A DNA stretch of 64,000 nt. Source: Bacillota bacterium (lineage in GTDB: Bacteria; Bacillota; SHA-98; UBA4971). The notes under the pieces are model-generated. The model saw nothing but the letters and a program-made list of their open reading frames with translations, was not told the DNA's origin and ran no database searches. The position numbers and the translations under genes are program-made. Positions within the stretch are counted from its first letter, which is position 1. The number at the start of each line of letters is the position of its first letter. Positions 53,972 to 63,388 of this stretch are shown here, piece after piece. The stretch is taken from positions 39,473 through 103,472 of the forward strand of contig JACIXY010000007.1 in assembly GCA_014360195.1 (NCBI GenBank), written 5' to 3'.

Positions 53972-54655
53972 CTACTCGCTCGCCTCGAATTTATAACCGC
54001 GCCCCCATACCGTTTTGATGTATGTAGTCTCACCATCTGCGTGGAGTTTCTCCCGCAACCGCTTGATATGCGTATCGACCGTGCGCCCGTCGCCCAGGTA
54101 CTCGTACCCCCAAACTTCCTCGAGAAGCTGTTCGCGGCTGTATACGCGGCCCGGGTGACAAGCCAGAAACCACAACAGCTCGAATTCCCTGGGAGTCATT
54201 GCTACCTCTTTGTCCCTTATCACCACGCGGTTGGCATCACGATCTATGGTGAGATCCCGGTAGGTGATTACCCGTCCAGTGGCTTCGGGACTGGCGCTAG
54301 TTCTCCGCAAGACCGCCCTCACGCGGGCGACCATCTCACGGGGGCTGAACGGCTTGGGAATATAGTCGTCAGCGCCAAGCTCAAGGCCAAGCACCCGGTC
54401 GAACTCTTCCGTCCTCGCGCTGAGCATGATAATGGGTACGTTCGAGGTTTTCTTTACCTCCCTACAGACGGTCCAACCGTCGAACTTGGGCAACATGATA
54501 TCCAGGATGATAAGGTCAGGGGTGTTGGCCTTGACTTTATTGAGCGCTTCCTCGCCGTCACTCGCGGTTTCCACGCGGAAGCCCTCATTCTCTAGGTACA
54601 TGCGCACCAGTTCGCGGACCGATTCCTCGTCTTCTACTACCAGGATGGTACTCAT
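53972..54655 (-). CDS. OmpR/PhoB-family response regulator
   Basis: 227 aa from ATG at 54655; a longer frame to 54802 runs into MITE-derived sequence and is not used. Receiver domain with D52 (LIILDIMLPKFDG), K101 (IPKPFSPREM); winged-helix domain with MTPREFELLWFLACHPGRVYSREQLLEEVWGYEY and VDTHIKRLREKL. It is transcribed with the kinase and probably controls the flanking Spy-like gene and efflux operon (inference). Confidence 0.93.
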   Translation of the reverse strand: MSTILVVEDEESVRELVRMYLENEGFRVETASDGEEALNKVKANTPDLIILDIMLPKFDGWTVCREVKKTSNVPIIMLSARTEEFDRVLGLELGADDYIPKPFSPREMVARVRAVLRRTSASPEATGRVITYRDLTIDRDANRVVIRDKEVAMTPREFELLWFLACHPGRVYSREQLLEEVWGYEYLGDGRTVDTHIKRLREKLHADGETTYIKTVWGRGYKFEASE

Positions 54656-54816
54656 GGTACTCAATGTTGCAAACGCCTCCCGGGAAGCGACTAATGATCT
54701 TGGTAAGCCTGCAGCGCCCGTAGCGGGGGTGTGACCCCCGCCCGGACGACTGCAGGCTGTGCTGTAGAGATGTACGCTCCCGCACGGCGCGTGCGGTGGC
54801 ACTTTCTCTTTGAGTC

Positions 54817-54866
54817 ACCGCCAACCGCTCCCAAAGGCCGGGAGCGCTTTCGCACTCTCATTTAGA
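54817..54866. repeat. Solo MITE-like end at 3' end of Spy-like gene
   Basis: On the minus strand CTAAATGAGAGTGCG, then GCTCCCGGCCTTTGGGAGCGG, closely match the right arm of copy H (CTAAGTGAGAGCGCA, GCTCCCGACTCTTGGGAGG). The rest of the element is missing. Its CTAA supplies the TAA stop of the Spy-like gene. Confidence 0.65.
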
Positions 54867-55350
54867 ACCATCTGCACGGGCCCATTCTGCCGGGCGCACC
54901 GTGCCTGCCGCGTCTACCACCACCCCAAGGGGTTGTCATCTTCGCCAGTTGTTCCTGCGTCAGGATGGACTTCATTTGCTCCTGGTTCTGTTGACCGATT
55001 TCATAAAGTTGCTTGCGCAGGTTGTTCACCTGCTCAAGCTTGGAGTTGATAGCAGACTGATCTGGGTTCCTCTGCAGCCTGAGCTGCCTTAGCTCAAACA
55101 TGAGGTCCTGAAGCTGGATTCTCAGGTCCCTCGTCTTGGCGTACGTGGTTTCTTGAAGTTCCTGGAGCTTCGCTATCTGCTCGTCGGTGAGTTGAAGCGC
55201 CTCCACGGGGTTAAGCCAGTTACCGCGCGCAGATGGCATAGTAGCGCCAGCTCCCCAGAAACCCCAGCCACGCCCGCCGGCCGAAGCCGCATGCGCCAGT
55301 CCGAGCACCAGCAACAGGGTTAGAGCAGGTAGCAGGATTTTGCCTCTCAT
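54862..55350 (-). CDS. Spy/CpxP-like periplasmic protein
   Basis: 162 aa, ATG behind AAAGGAGGTGG. Signal peptide (LLPALTLLLVLGLAHAASA). Two LTxxQ-type motifs frame a helical core: LTDEQIAKLQELQ (~54-66) and LTQEQLAKM (~130-138), as in Spy/CpxP envelope-stress chaperones and sensors. Gly/Arg-rich tail. Divergent spacing and co-orientation with the two-component genes suggest it reports envelope stress to the kinase, as CpxP does with CpxA (inference from family). Confidence 0.8.
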   Translation of the reverse strand: MRGKILLPALTLLLVLGLAHAASAGGRGWGFWGAGATMPSARGNWLNPVEALQLTDEQIAKLQELQETTYAKTRDLRIQLQDLMFELRQLRLQRNPDQSAINSKLEQVNNLRKQLYEIGQQNQEQMKSILTQEQLAKMTTPWGGGRRGRHGAPGRMGPCRWF

Positions 55351-55380
55351 GTGTCCACCTCCTTTCGGGATCTCTTTCTC

Positions 55381-55415
55381 GAGGGTATCCGCGGAAGGTC
55401 CGCGATGCTACCCTC
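55381..55415 (-). promoter_or_regulatory. Leader hairpin upstream of the Spy-like gene
   Basis: GAGGGTA-TC-CGCGGA, loop AGG, TCCGCG-ATGC-TACCCTC: two stacked stems (7 and 6 bp) with an asymmetric internal loop, 31 bp upstream of the ATG. It could be an operator or an mRNA stability/attenuation element. Confidence 0.55.
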
Positions 55416-55422
55416 AAGAATG

Positions 55423-55428
55423 ATTATA
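55423..55428 (-). promoter_or_regulatory. -10 element of Spy-like gene
   Basis: Perfect TATAAT on the minus strand just upstream of the leader hairpin. No good -35 at 16-18 bp, which would fit a promoter needing an activator such as the adjacent PhoB-type regulator. Confidence 0.45.
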
Positions 55429-55584
55429 TCCGCCTCTTTTCAGGATTCTATGAAGAAAGTGTGGCGAAAGATCGAACTATTGCACCATCGTTCCGTCAGA
55501 GGAGGTTGACCCGCCTTTACAGGAGAATACGGGCACTGCCGGACTCTTTCCTCTGCTACCAGCCAGCCAAATGTCGTGCACAAG

Positions 55585-55772
55585 TTAAGTGGAGCGTCAG
55601 AAATCGCTGCCACTTTTCCAGAGTCCGGGCTACTTCGCGGTTGCCGGTGCTCAGCTCCGGGGACGGCGCCCCGAGCGGGACGCCTTGGCGAGATTTCGCC
55701 CGCAGGCAAATGGCGGAATTTCAACACCCCGTCGCGCAAGCACCGGCAACCTGATCGGCGACTTCCCTGGAC
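55585..55772 (-). repeat. MITE-like element, copy I (degenerate)
   Basis: TTAAGTGGAGCGTCAG resembles the left end of copy H. The core keeps GGTTGCCGGTGC, GGGGACGGCGCCCCGAGCGGG, paired but eroded GAGATTTCG / GGCGGAATTTC arms, and GCACCGGCAACC. Right limit approximate. Confidence 0.65.
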
Positions 55773-56279
55773 GTTTCGGGCCGGGCTCGCTCCTGCCGCT
55801 CCTGCGTCGTGTACGTTGTATGCTACCTGCGCCGTCTTACACACGGCATGCGCTGTCCTCCATAGAGCATGACGACCGCGCCCTCCTGGGCGGCGTTGGG
55901 GATGACCTGGTTGCTCTTCCAGATTTCTTCTTGGTGTGATATGCTAACGCTAGTGGTTCCCTCCCATGAATTCTTACAACTCAGTTTTACCACAACGTTT
56001 ACCACAACGGCGCCGGGAGCCGGCACCTCAAATTGCACGGAAGGTTACACGAAGTTTAGGCCATCCGTCTGCTTGAGAGGAGGCCATGGCTGAAGTGGTT
56101 GGGTTAGGCTTCGACTGTAGATGACGAGGCTCAAAGTTACAAACTGTGTGTGCCGTGGTGATATCCGGGATATGGTGATGTGGTGAGCGGGCACGCGCAC
56201 TGCAACACGCGCCACATGCGGCCGTCGCTGCAACTTCGGAGTTGGTTATGTATAGATTCGAGAGGGAGGCGATTGATAT
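55773..56279. other. Gene-poor interval
   Basis: No gene is well supported. A minus-strand frame 55823-56038 (MQFEVPAPGAVVVNVVVKL at its start) has a strand-rich look but no ribosome site and no family match. AACGTTTACCACAACG repeats occur near 55993. Confidence 0.4.
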
Positions 56280-56651
56280 ATGTCTTCCAAGGCAGGGTCA
56301 CATTTGCGTGGTTCGGAACCTCTACGCAAAGCGGAGATGACCATAAGGTTGTCGGAATTCGAGATCCCACCCATGCAGGACGCCTTACTTGTAGGGAAAA
56401 AAGCTCCCATCGGGCCCGAAGCTGTGCGCAGGATGGTAGATGCCCTCTCCCCAGAACAGTATGAAATCATCAGGATCGAGCACCGGGTGTTTGAAGCTGC
56501 CGTATTGAAAAGATCTCTCTTGAAGTTGTTACCGGAGGACAAGCTCCTACCTATCCTCTTGGAGGAATGTGAACGCGTAGCCGATGAACAGGCGGTTGTA
56601 AAGGCTCAGGTGAATATCGTGATTCAAGTAAACCGGGCGGTGGACTTGTAA
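56280..56651 (+). CDS. Conserved-looking protein upstream of CBS-GGDEF gene
   Basis: 123 aa, ATG behind GGGAGG. Soluble, mixed charge; residues ~20-110 look mainly helical (APIGPEAVRRMVDALSPEQYEIIRIEH, then LLKLLPEDKLLPILLEECERV). The stop overlaps the next start as TAATG, so the two are co-translated and likely work together. Family not recognised. Confidence 0.65.
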   Translation: MSSKAGSHLRGSEPLRKAEMTIRLSEFEIPPMQDALLVGKKAPIGPEAVRRMVDALSPEQYEIIRIEHRVFEAAVLKRSLLKLLPEDKLLPILLEECERVADEQAVVKAQVNIVIQVNRAVDL

Positions 56652-57523
56652 TGCAGACCGTAGGGGAGATCATGACCAAAGAGCTTGTAACGGTTGAGCC
56701 TGAGGATTCGGTGGCTCGCGTAGCCGAGCTTATGGAGAGGACCAGGATCGGAGGGCTTCCCGTTGTAGAGGACGGGCGGCTCGTGGGGATTATAACCTCA
56801 CGCGATATAAGACGTTGTCATCCGAACCGGCTTATAGCGGACGCGATGACTAAGGAAGTTGTGACTGTACCCCCCACGTGCTCACTTTGGGAGGCGAAGG
56901 ACCTGCTTGAGCGACACGGCATCGAGCGGCTTGTGGCGGTGGTAGAAGAGCGTCCGGTCGGGGTGGTGACGAAATCAGCCCTTTACGCTGAGCTCGGAAA
57001 GCACACAGATGCCCTTACGGGACTGCAACAAGCAGAGGCTCTCCAACGGAAAGCCCTGGAACTTCTGCAGGATGGGAAGGAGATCGCGATTATATTCTTG
57101 GATCTGGACAACTTCGGGGCAGTTGACAAGGAACTCGGGCACGTGGAGGGCGATAAGATCCTCTGCAGGGTGGCAAAGGTCTTGAGCGGTGTGGTGGAAA
57201 AAGGCTCCGATCATCTGTTTCGGTACGCAGGTGATGAATTTGCAGTTGTAACCGTGAAGCCTCTAGAAGAAGCCAGGAAGCTTGCCTTGCGAATGATAAA
57301 TGCGATCTCTGAGGAAGAGTGGCCACCGGGAATCAAAGTGGCAGCTTCCGCAGGCGTGGCCGGGGGCCGGCGGGCTTCTCCTCGGCATGGAGACTTTGAG
57401 TCGTGCACTGTCAATGACCTCATCAACATGGCAAGCCTCGCTTCAACCAGGGCAAAGAAGGAAGGGAGGCAAGTAGTGGTGGCAGGGGAAATAGAGTTGA
57501 GAGAGGCGGACTGCATACGGTAG
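56651..57523 (+). CDS. CBS-pair and GGDEF (diguanylate-cyclase-like) protein
   Basis: 290 aa. Two CBS domains (~4-55: VGEIMTKELVTVEPEDSVARVAELM; ~60-112: VADAMTKEVVTVPPTCSL-like) sense nucleotides. A GGDEF domain follows (~118-282): DALTGLQQAEAL, IIFLDLDNFGAVDKELGHVEGD and FRYAGDEFAVV, where GGDEF reads AGDEF, a variant compatible with activity. The inhibitory RxxD site reads KGSD and is probably absent. It likely makes c-di-GMP under nucleotide control. Confidence 0.83.
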   Translation: MQTVGEIMTKELVTVEPEDSVARVAELMERTRIGGLPVVEDGRLVGIITSRDIRRCHPNRLIADAMTKEVVTVPPTCSLWEAKDLLERHGIERLVAVVEERPVGVVTKSALYAELGKHTDALTGLQQAEALQRKALELLQDGKEIAIIFLDLDNFGAVDKELGHVEGDKILCRVAKVLSGVVEKGSDHLFRYAGDEFAVVTVKPLEEARKLALRMINAISEEEWPPGIKVAASAGVAGGRRASPRHGDFESCTVNDLINMASLASTRAKKEGRQVVVAGEIELREADCIR

Positions 57524-57542
57524 TACCCTGAGACGGTAGTAT

Positions 57543-57562
57543 GATATGCGCTGTTGCATATC
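57543..57562. other. Small hairpin after CBS-GGDEF gene
   Basis: GATATGC, loop GCTGTT, GCATATC. Follows the stop by 20 bp but lacks a T-run; a weak terminator at best. Confidence 0.35.
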
Positions 57563-57774
57563 TTGCATGGAAATTGACCAAGATTACGCGGCCGAAGGCG
57601 GCGGGACCCCGGTTGTTTTCGATTGTGTCTCCAGCGTGAAGCAAGGAGTTTGAGGGACCGGCGGCGAATAATCAACACGCGCGGGACGTCCGAGCGGCAG
57701 CGAGCGGCAGTCGTGAGGCAAGTCGCCGCGCGTCAGGTCGGGTTGGCAAGGTGCGAGAGGGAGGCGCAGGTTGA

Positions 57775-58812
57775 ATGACCGGAGAGATGAGGGCCATCAT
57801 CAAACCGACTACAGGGCCGGGGGCGGCGATGACCAGGGTGCCCATCCCGAGCGTGGGTCCAAGGGACGTGCTGGTCAAGGTCAAGGCCACCGCCATATGT
57901 GGGACAGACATCCACATCTATAACTGGGATCCCTGGTCGCAGTCGAGGATCCATCCCCCGAGGGTTTTCGGCCACGAGTTCTGCGGAGAGGTGGTCGAGG
58001 TTGGGCCGCAGGTAAGGTCCACCGCCCCGGGGGATTTTGTTTCCGCGGAGACCCACATCACGTGCGGGGTGTGCTTCCACTGCCGCACCGGCAAGGGCCA
58101 CATCTGCCAGAACGTCGAGATCATCGGCGTCGACAGGGACGGTTGCTTTGCCGAGTACATCACCGTGCCCGAGGAGAACATCTGGAAGGTCGCGCCCGAT
58201 GTGCCCGTGGAGATCGCAGCCATCCACGACCCGCTGGGCAACGCCGTCCACACCGTCTTCTCGGCGGACGTGGCCGCGAACACCGTTGCCATCATTGGTG
58301 TAGGCCCCATAGGCCTCTGCGCCGTTCCGATCTCGCGTATGGCCGGAGCGACGCGCGTGTTCGTCACGGATGTCAATGAATACCGCCTGGACCTGGCGAG
58401 GAAACTCGGCGCGGATATCGTCATCAACTCGCGGCGGGAGGACCCGGTGAAGGTTATGATGGACGCTACGGGCGGTATGGGCGTCGATGTGGTGCTCGAG
58501 ATGTCAGGGCACCCTGACGGCATCCGCCAGGGCCTCGCCGCGCTGCGCAAGGGCGGCCAGATGAGCCTCCTCGGTCTGCCGTCGCGGCCGGTTGAGATCG
58601 ACCTTGCGGATGGGGTAATATTCAAGGGGGCGATTCTCAAGGGCATCTCCGGACGAGAGATGTTCGCGACGTGGTACCGGGTGGCGGCTTTGCTTCGGGC
58701 GGGCCTCGATGTGTCGCCCGTAATCACTCACAGGTTCCCGCTTGACGATTTCGAGAAGGCCATGGAGCTTGCAAGATCGGGGAATTGCGGGAAGATCGTG
58801 CTCTACCCGTAG
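57775..58812 (+). CDS. tdh: L-threonine 3-dehydrogenase
   Basis: 345 aa; ATG behind GGGAGG (ATG at 57787 also possible). Zinc-dependent medium-chain dehydrogenase: catalytic zinc ligands in TAICGTDIHIYNWD and FGHEFCGEVVEVG, four-Cys structural zinc site in HITCGVCFHCRTGKGHICQN, and NAD loop GVGPIGLCAV. Oxidises threonine to 2-amino-3-ketobutyrate. The ligase that cleaves this product is encoded 233 bp downstream, which supports the specific assignment. Confidence 0.92.
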   Translation: MTGEMRAIIKPTTGPGAAMTRVPIPSVGPRDVLVKVKATAICGTDIHIYNWDPWSQSRIHPPRVFGHEFCGEVVEVGPQVRSTAPGDFVSAETHITCGVCFHCRTGKGHICQNVEIIGVDRDGCFAEYITVPEENIWKVAPDVPVEIAAIHDPLGNAVHTVFSADVAANTVAIIGVGPIGLCAVPISRMAGATRVFVTDVNEYRLDLARKLGADIVINSRREDPVKVMMDATGGMGVDVVLEMSGHPDGIRQGLAALRKGGQMSLLGLPSRPVEIDLADGVIFKGAILKGISGREMFATWYRVAALLRAGLDVSPVITHRFPLDDFEKAMELARSGNCGKIVLYP

Positions 58813-59045
58813 CCTGGAGATGCATATGTCGGCGCAGCTACGCAGGTAGGCGTGCCGCGGGCGGCTGTACGATGCAGTCTGTGGGCCGATGTACGGTGAT
58901 GTGTGACCCAAATACAGTAATGGAGGGAGGGAACGCCGCAGACCCCGACGGCGGACCGTGGACTTGAGTTGCCACAAGGTGCGACGGCGGCTGGGCCGGC
59001 CACGGTGCGGAGGAGGCTGAGGGGGTCGTGCGGAGAGGAAGTTCC

Positions 59046-60224
59046 ATGCAGGACGCATTGGCTTTCGTGCAGGAGGAAATCGACGAGCTTAAGAGGCAGG
59101 GGCTTTTCAGGCTTCCCAGGATGCTCGAGGGGGAGCAGAGGGCCAGGGCGGTGTTCGACGGGCGGGCCGTTGTGAACCTTTCGTCCAACAACTATCTCGG
59201 GCTCGCTACCCACCCGAAGCTGCGCGAGGCCGCGAAAAAAGCCATAGACGAACTGGGCGTCGGCTCGGGTGCGGTCCGCACCATCGCCGGCACGATGCAG
59301 CTTCATGTGGAGCTCGAGCGTAAGCTGGCGGAGTTCAAGAAGACCGAGGCGGCTCTCGTGTTTCAGTCAGGGTTTACGGCGAACGCCGGCACGGTCTCGT
59401 GCCTGCTCGGGCGCGGAGACGTCATCATCAGTGACCAGCTCAACCATGCGAGCATAATCGACGGTGCGCGCCTGAGCCGGGCGGAGATCAAGGTGTTCCC
59501 GCACCGTGACGTGGATGCCATGAGAAAGCTTCTCGAGGAGTCCAGGGGAGCAAGGCGTATCCTGGTCATCACGGACGGCGTGTTTAGCATGGATGGCGAC
59601 ATCGCGCCGCTGCCGGACATCGTGCGCGTGGCCAAGGAATACGGCGCCATCACCATGGTGGACGATGCGCACGCCAGTGGCGTGCTGGGCGCGAACGGGC
59701 GCGGCACCGTGGACCACTTCGGGCTCCACGGGCAGGTGGACATCCAGGTGGGGACGCTCTCGAAGGCCATCGGCTGCCTGGGCGGGTATGTGGCCGGGAG
59801 CCGGGCGCTCATCGAGTACCTGCTGCAGCGCGGGCGGCCCATCCTCTTCAGCACCTCGCACCCACCGGCGGTGACAGCGGTGGCCATCGCAGCCATCGAC
59901 ATACTGCTGAACGAGCCTGAACTCATCGAGCGGCTGTGGGACAACGCGAGGTTCTTCAAGAAGGGCCTGCAGGACCTTGGCTTCAACACCGGCATCAGCG
60001 AGACCCCGATAACCCCGGTCATCGTGGGGGACGGCCCGCTCGCGATGAAACTGTCCGACAGGCTCTTCGAGGAAGGGGTGTTTGCCCAGGGCATAGCGTA
60101 TCCGACGGTGCCGGTGGGCGCGGCGCGTGTGAGGACGATCGTGACGGCGGAGCACACGAAGGACGATCTGACATTTGCATTGGATGTTTTCTCGAAAGTC
60201 GGGAAAGAACTCGGGATTATCTGA
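59046..60224 (+). CDS. kbl: 2-amino-3-ketobutyrate CoA ligase (glycine C-acetyltransferase)
   Basis: 392 aa from ATG at 59046 behind GAGAGGAAG. Alpha-oxoamine synthase features: [47 protein letters not shown] and the PLP lysine in [13 protein letters not shown]. Splits 2-amino-3-ketobutyrate with CoA to glycine and acetyl-CoA. With tdh it completes the threonine-to-glycine route. A related BioF or HemA role is less likely given the tdh neighbour. Confidence 0.93.
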   Translation: MQDALAFVQEEIDELKRQGLFRLPRMLEGEQRARAVFDGRAVVNLSSNNYLGLATHPKLREAAKKAIDELGVGSGAVRTIAGTMQLHVELERKLAEFKKTEAALVFQSGFTANAGTVSCLLGRGDVIISDQLNHASIIDGARLSRAEIKVFPHRDVDAMRKLLEESRGARRILVITDGVFSMDGDIAPLPDIVRVAKEYGAITMVDDAHASGVLGANGRGTVDHFGLHGQVDIQVGTLSKAIGCLGGYVAGSRALIEYLLQRGRPILFSTSHPPAVTAVAIAAIDILLNEPELIERLWDNARFFKKGLQDLGFNTGISETPITPVIVGDGPLAMKLSDRLFEEGVFAQGIAYPTVPVGAARVRTIVTAEHTKDDLTFALDVFSKVGKELGII

Positions 60225-60513
60225 ATGCCACCGTAGTGCCGCGAAGCGAGGCAGGCACACTGCGGAAGGCAGGAGCATATGCTGGTAGGGTGAAGCGGGG
60301 CAGGTCGTGACAACGCTAGAAGTTGCGGGCCGCTGCATTGCCCGGATGGTTTACCCACAGGCCTAGGGAGAACGCGGACACAAGTGACGGCGCGTCGCTG
60401 GCGGCCTATGGTGTGCTCAAGCGTGAGCCGCTCACGGCCTTGGTTGCTTGCGACTGCGTGGTTGATTGTGCGGCTGCGGGGCTATGCTCTGTGGCGGAGG
60501 CCGCATTTACCAC

Positions 60514-60541
60514 TTGACGGAACAAGTTTATGTGCTATAAT
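60514..60541 (+). promoter_or_regulatory. Sigma-A promoter of the tRNA cluster
   Basis: TTGACG, 16-bp spacer, TATAAT, 56 bp upstream of the first tRNA. Strong match to vegetative consensus. Confidence 0.8.
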
Positions 60542-60597
60542 AACGGGTGTGACGGGGCGCGGCACGTGAGGCGCGGCGCCCGCAGCAAAGTTTACGT

Positions 60598-60673
<76 letters not shown>

Positions 60674-60739
60674 TTTTTGTTAGCGTGGGACGTACGGAGG
60701 CGAAAGCGTCCGACGCCCCACGCGCCTTGCATGCGTTAG

Positions 60740-60816
60740 GGCGGCGTAGCTCAGTTGGTCAGAGCACGCGGTTCATACCCGCGGTGTCACTGGTTCGAAT
60801 CCAGTCGCCGCTACCA
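60740..60816 (+). tRNA. tRNA-Met (elongator, CAT)
   Basis: Full cloverleaf, anticodon CAT (loop TTCATAC), acceptor GGCGGCG/CGCCGCT with a terminal G-U pair, CCA encoded. An Ile-type lysidine-modified CAT tRNA cannot be excluded without identity-element analysis. Confidence 0.85.
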
Positions 60817-60880
60817 TCTTGTTAATGTGGCGCGGCCGGCTGCTCCCGGCCGTGTGAAAGTGAATAACCCAAGTTTAGGT

Positions 60881-61523
<643 letters not shown>

Positions 61524-61924
61524 GGTCATCACCTCCCCATTAGAGTCAGAAAGGCCACCAGCGAAGTGTCCATTGCCTTTCGTCAACCATCAACGATCCT
61601 ATGATACCATCTCTTGTTGCTATCACGCATCGTGAATATATTCGCGAAACACCAATATCGTGTGGTATAACCTGGTTTCCAGCAACGAATAGTAAGGTGC
61701 CGCGCTCACGTATTGTGCCAGCATGTAACGCCCTTGCACGACAACGTGCAATTTTCCCATCAGATGTGCGCATCCGACACGCCTCCTGTGACGAACAGAG
61801 CCCCCGGGCTGCCCTCTCCCCGCGAGAGGGTAGCCCGGGGGCGCACCTCAGCCGGAAACCCCAGTTGTATCAGTGTCAGATTGCGCCCGCGCCCACGTAT
61901 CGTCGCTGAGGATTGCGATGCCCC
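61524..61924. other. Intergenic region with long stem-loop
   Basis: CCCCCGGGCT-G-CCCTCTC, loop CCCGC, GAGAGGG-T-AGCCCGGGGG (61801-61840) gives a 17-bp stem with one mismatch. No T-run. Around 61620-61680 an AT-rich stretch likely holds the LiaF-like promoter but no clear boxes are seen. Confidence 0.55.
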
Positions 61925-62477
61925 TCACTTCATTTCGATGCAACCGGCAGGGCAGGCGCCGACGCACAGTCCGCAGCCATAGCACTTGTCCCTATCCACG
62001 ACAAGGCGCCCATCGGCCGCCCGTCGCGCCCCGAAATGGCAGCTCTCCACGCAGAGGAGGCAACCAGTGCAACTGCCGGCAAGCGTGGACTCGCACAGGC
62101 TCCCCTTGTCGCAGTGCTCCTCGGGGTGCCGGAAGTAATAGCAGCATTCCGGGCAGCAGAAGCAGATGCCGCCGTCCAGCTCGTCGGGGTGCTCGAGATT
62201 GCGAAATGGCCTTGATATCAAGCCTTTGGCATCGGCCTCGGCCACGGTCTCAAGAGCGTCATGTTTGCTTGCAGGTCTCCGCTCTGTTCCGGTGGAGAGC
62301 TCTGGGTTGAAGATGAGGCACACGTCCATCCGCGAACGGGAAGCACCCACCTTGCTGCTCGCGACACCCGCAGACGGCTATGTAGAACCGATCCCTCTCT
62401 TCGATGAGCGCCCTGGCTTGGGCGTGGGTACAAACGAAATGATGTGGAAGCGTTTGGACGTTTGCGTCGGGCGACAC
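61925..62477 (-). pseudogene. Ferredoxin-like 4Fe-4S protein, frameshifted
   Basis: The first part, from GTG at 62477 behind GGGAGGTG, reads LPHHFVCTHAQARALIEERDRF and AVCGCREQQGGC. The second part, in another frame, reads MDVCLIFNPEL and has two 4Fe-4S motifs: CTGCLLCVESCHFGA and CYGCGLCVGACPAGC. The two join in a normal family order if one base is changed near 62330-62345. An upstream CCPECCYYF cluster also lies in the second part. Either a real frameshift or a sequencing error. Confidence 0.65.
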
Positions 62478-62519
62478 AGAGACACCTCCCACCATTGGAC
62501 GTGAACCCACCCTCTGCTT

Positions 62520-63380
62520 TCAAAACTCAAGGCCGAAGGCAGGAACTACCGACCCGGGGTAGGTCTTGTTGATGAACGCAGCTACCTGCTGGGAAGTCAG
62601 CGCCCGAGCGAGCTCCTTGAGCGCCGGGTTATTCTTGTCGCCGGCCCTCACAGCGAGCACGTTTACGTACGGCGAGTGGCTATCCTCGATGAACAAAGCG
62701 TCTCTCGTTGGAACGAGCTTGGCCTCGAGGGCGAAGTTGGAATTGATGACGGCCAAGTCCAGATCATCGAGGGATCTCGGGAGCTGCGCAGCCTCAAGCT
62801 CGACTATCTGGAGGTTCTTCGGGTTTGAGGTGATATCGAACCTGGTCGCGGTGATGCCGGCATTCTTGTCCAGCGTTATCAGGCCGGCTCGCTGGAGGAG
62901 GAGCAACGCCCTTCCGCCATTCGTCGGGTCATTCGGGATACCCACTCTCGCTCTGTCCCTCAAGTCCTTTATATCCTTGACCTTCTTGGAGTACGCGCCC
63001 ATGGGTTCTATGTGGACCTTTGCGATATATGTAATGTCGAGCCGCCTATCACACGCGAACTGCTCGAGATAAGGAATGTGCTGGAAGAAGTTGGCGTCAA
63101 TGTCGCCGTCGCCAAGGGCCAGGTTCGGGGTGACATAATCGGTGAACTCGATTATCTCGAGGGATATGCCCTTCGCGGCAAGCATGGGTTTGACCTGCTC
63201 AAGGATCTCCGCATGCGGCACCGGCGTTGCCCCCACCTTGAGTTTGATGGTGCTCGTGCCCGCAGCGCCGGCCCCGAGCGCGCATGCACAAGCCAGCGCC
63301 AGCGCCAGCGCAAGTGCAAATGCAAGTGCAAGAACTCTAATGCCATATCTGCTCGCTCTGTTCGTGTGCAATCTTGTCAT
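62520..63380 (-). CDS. MetQ/NlpA-family substrate-binding protein
   Basis: 286 aa from ATG at 63380. Hydrophobic signal (LALAFALALALALACACALG) with Cys residues but an imperfect lipobox; the AL repeat is coded by hexamer repeats. The mature part has KVGATPVPHAEILEQVKPMLAAKGI, DANFFQHIPYLEQF, EPMGAYSKKVKDIKDL and NDPTNGGRALLLLQRAGLI, diagnostic of methionine-type binding proteins. No MetN or MetI gene is adjacent, and an IS remnant begins nine bases upstream of the ATG, so it is an orphan whose promoter may be lost. Confidence 0.87.
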   Translation of the reverse strand: MTRLHTNRASRYGIRVLALAFALALALALACACALGAGAAGTSTIKLKVGATPVPHAEILEQVKPMLAAKGISLEIIEFTDYVTPNLALGDGDIDANFFQHIPYLEQFACDRRLDITYIAKVHIEPMGAYSKKVKDIKDLRDRARVGIPNDPTNGGRALLLLQRAGLITLDKNAGITATRFDITSNPKNLQIVELEAAQLPRSLDDLDLAVINSNFALEAKLVPTRDALFIEDSHSPYVNVLAVRAGDKNNPALKELARALTSQQVAAFINKTYPGSVVPAFGLEF

Positions 63381-63388
63381 GTGCATCA

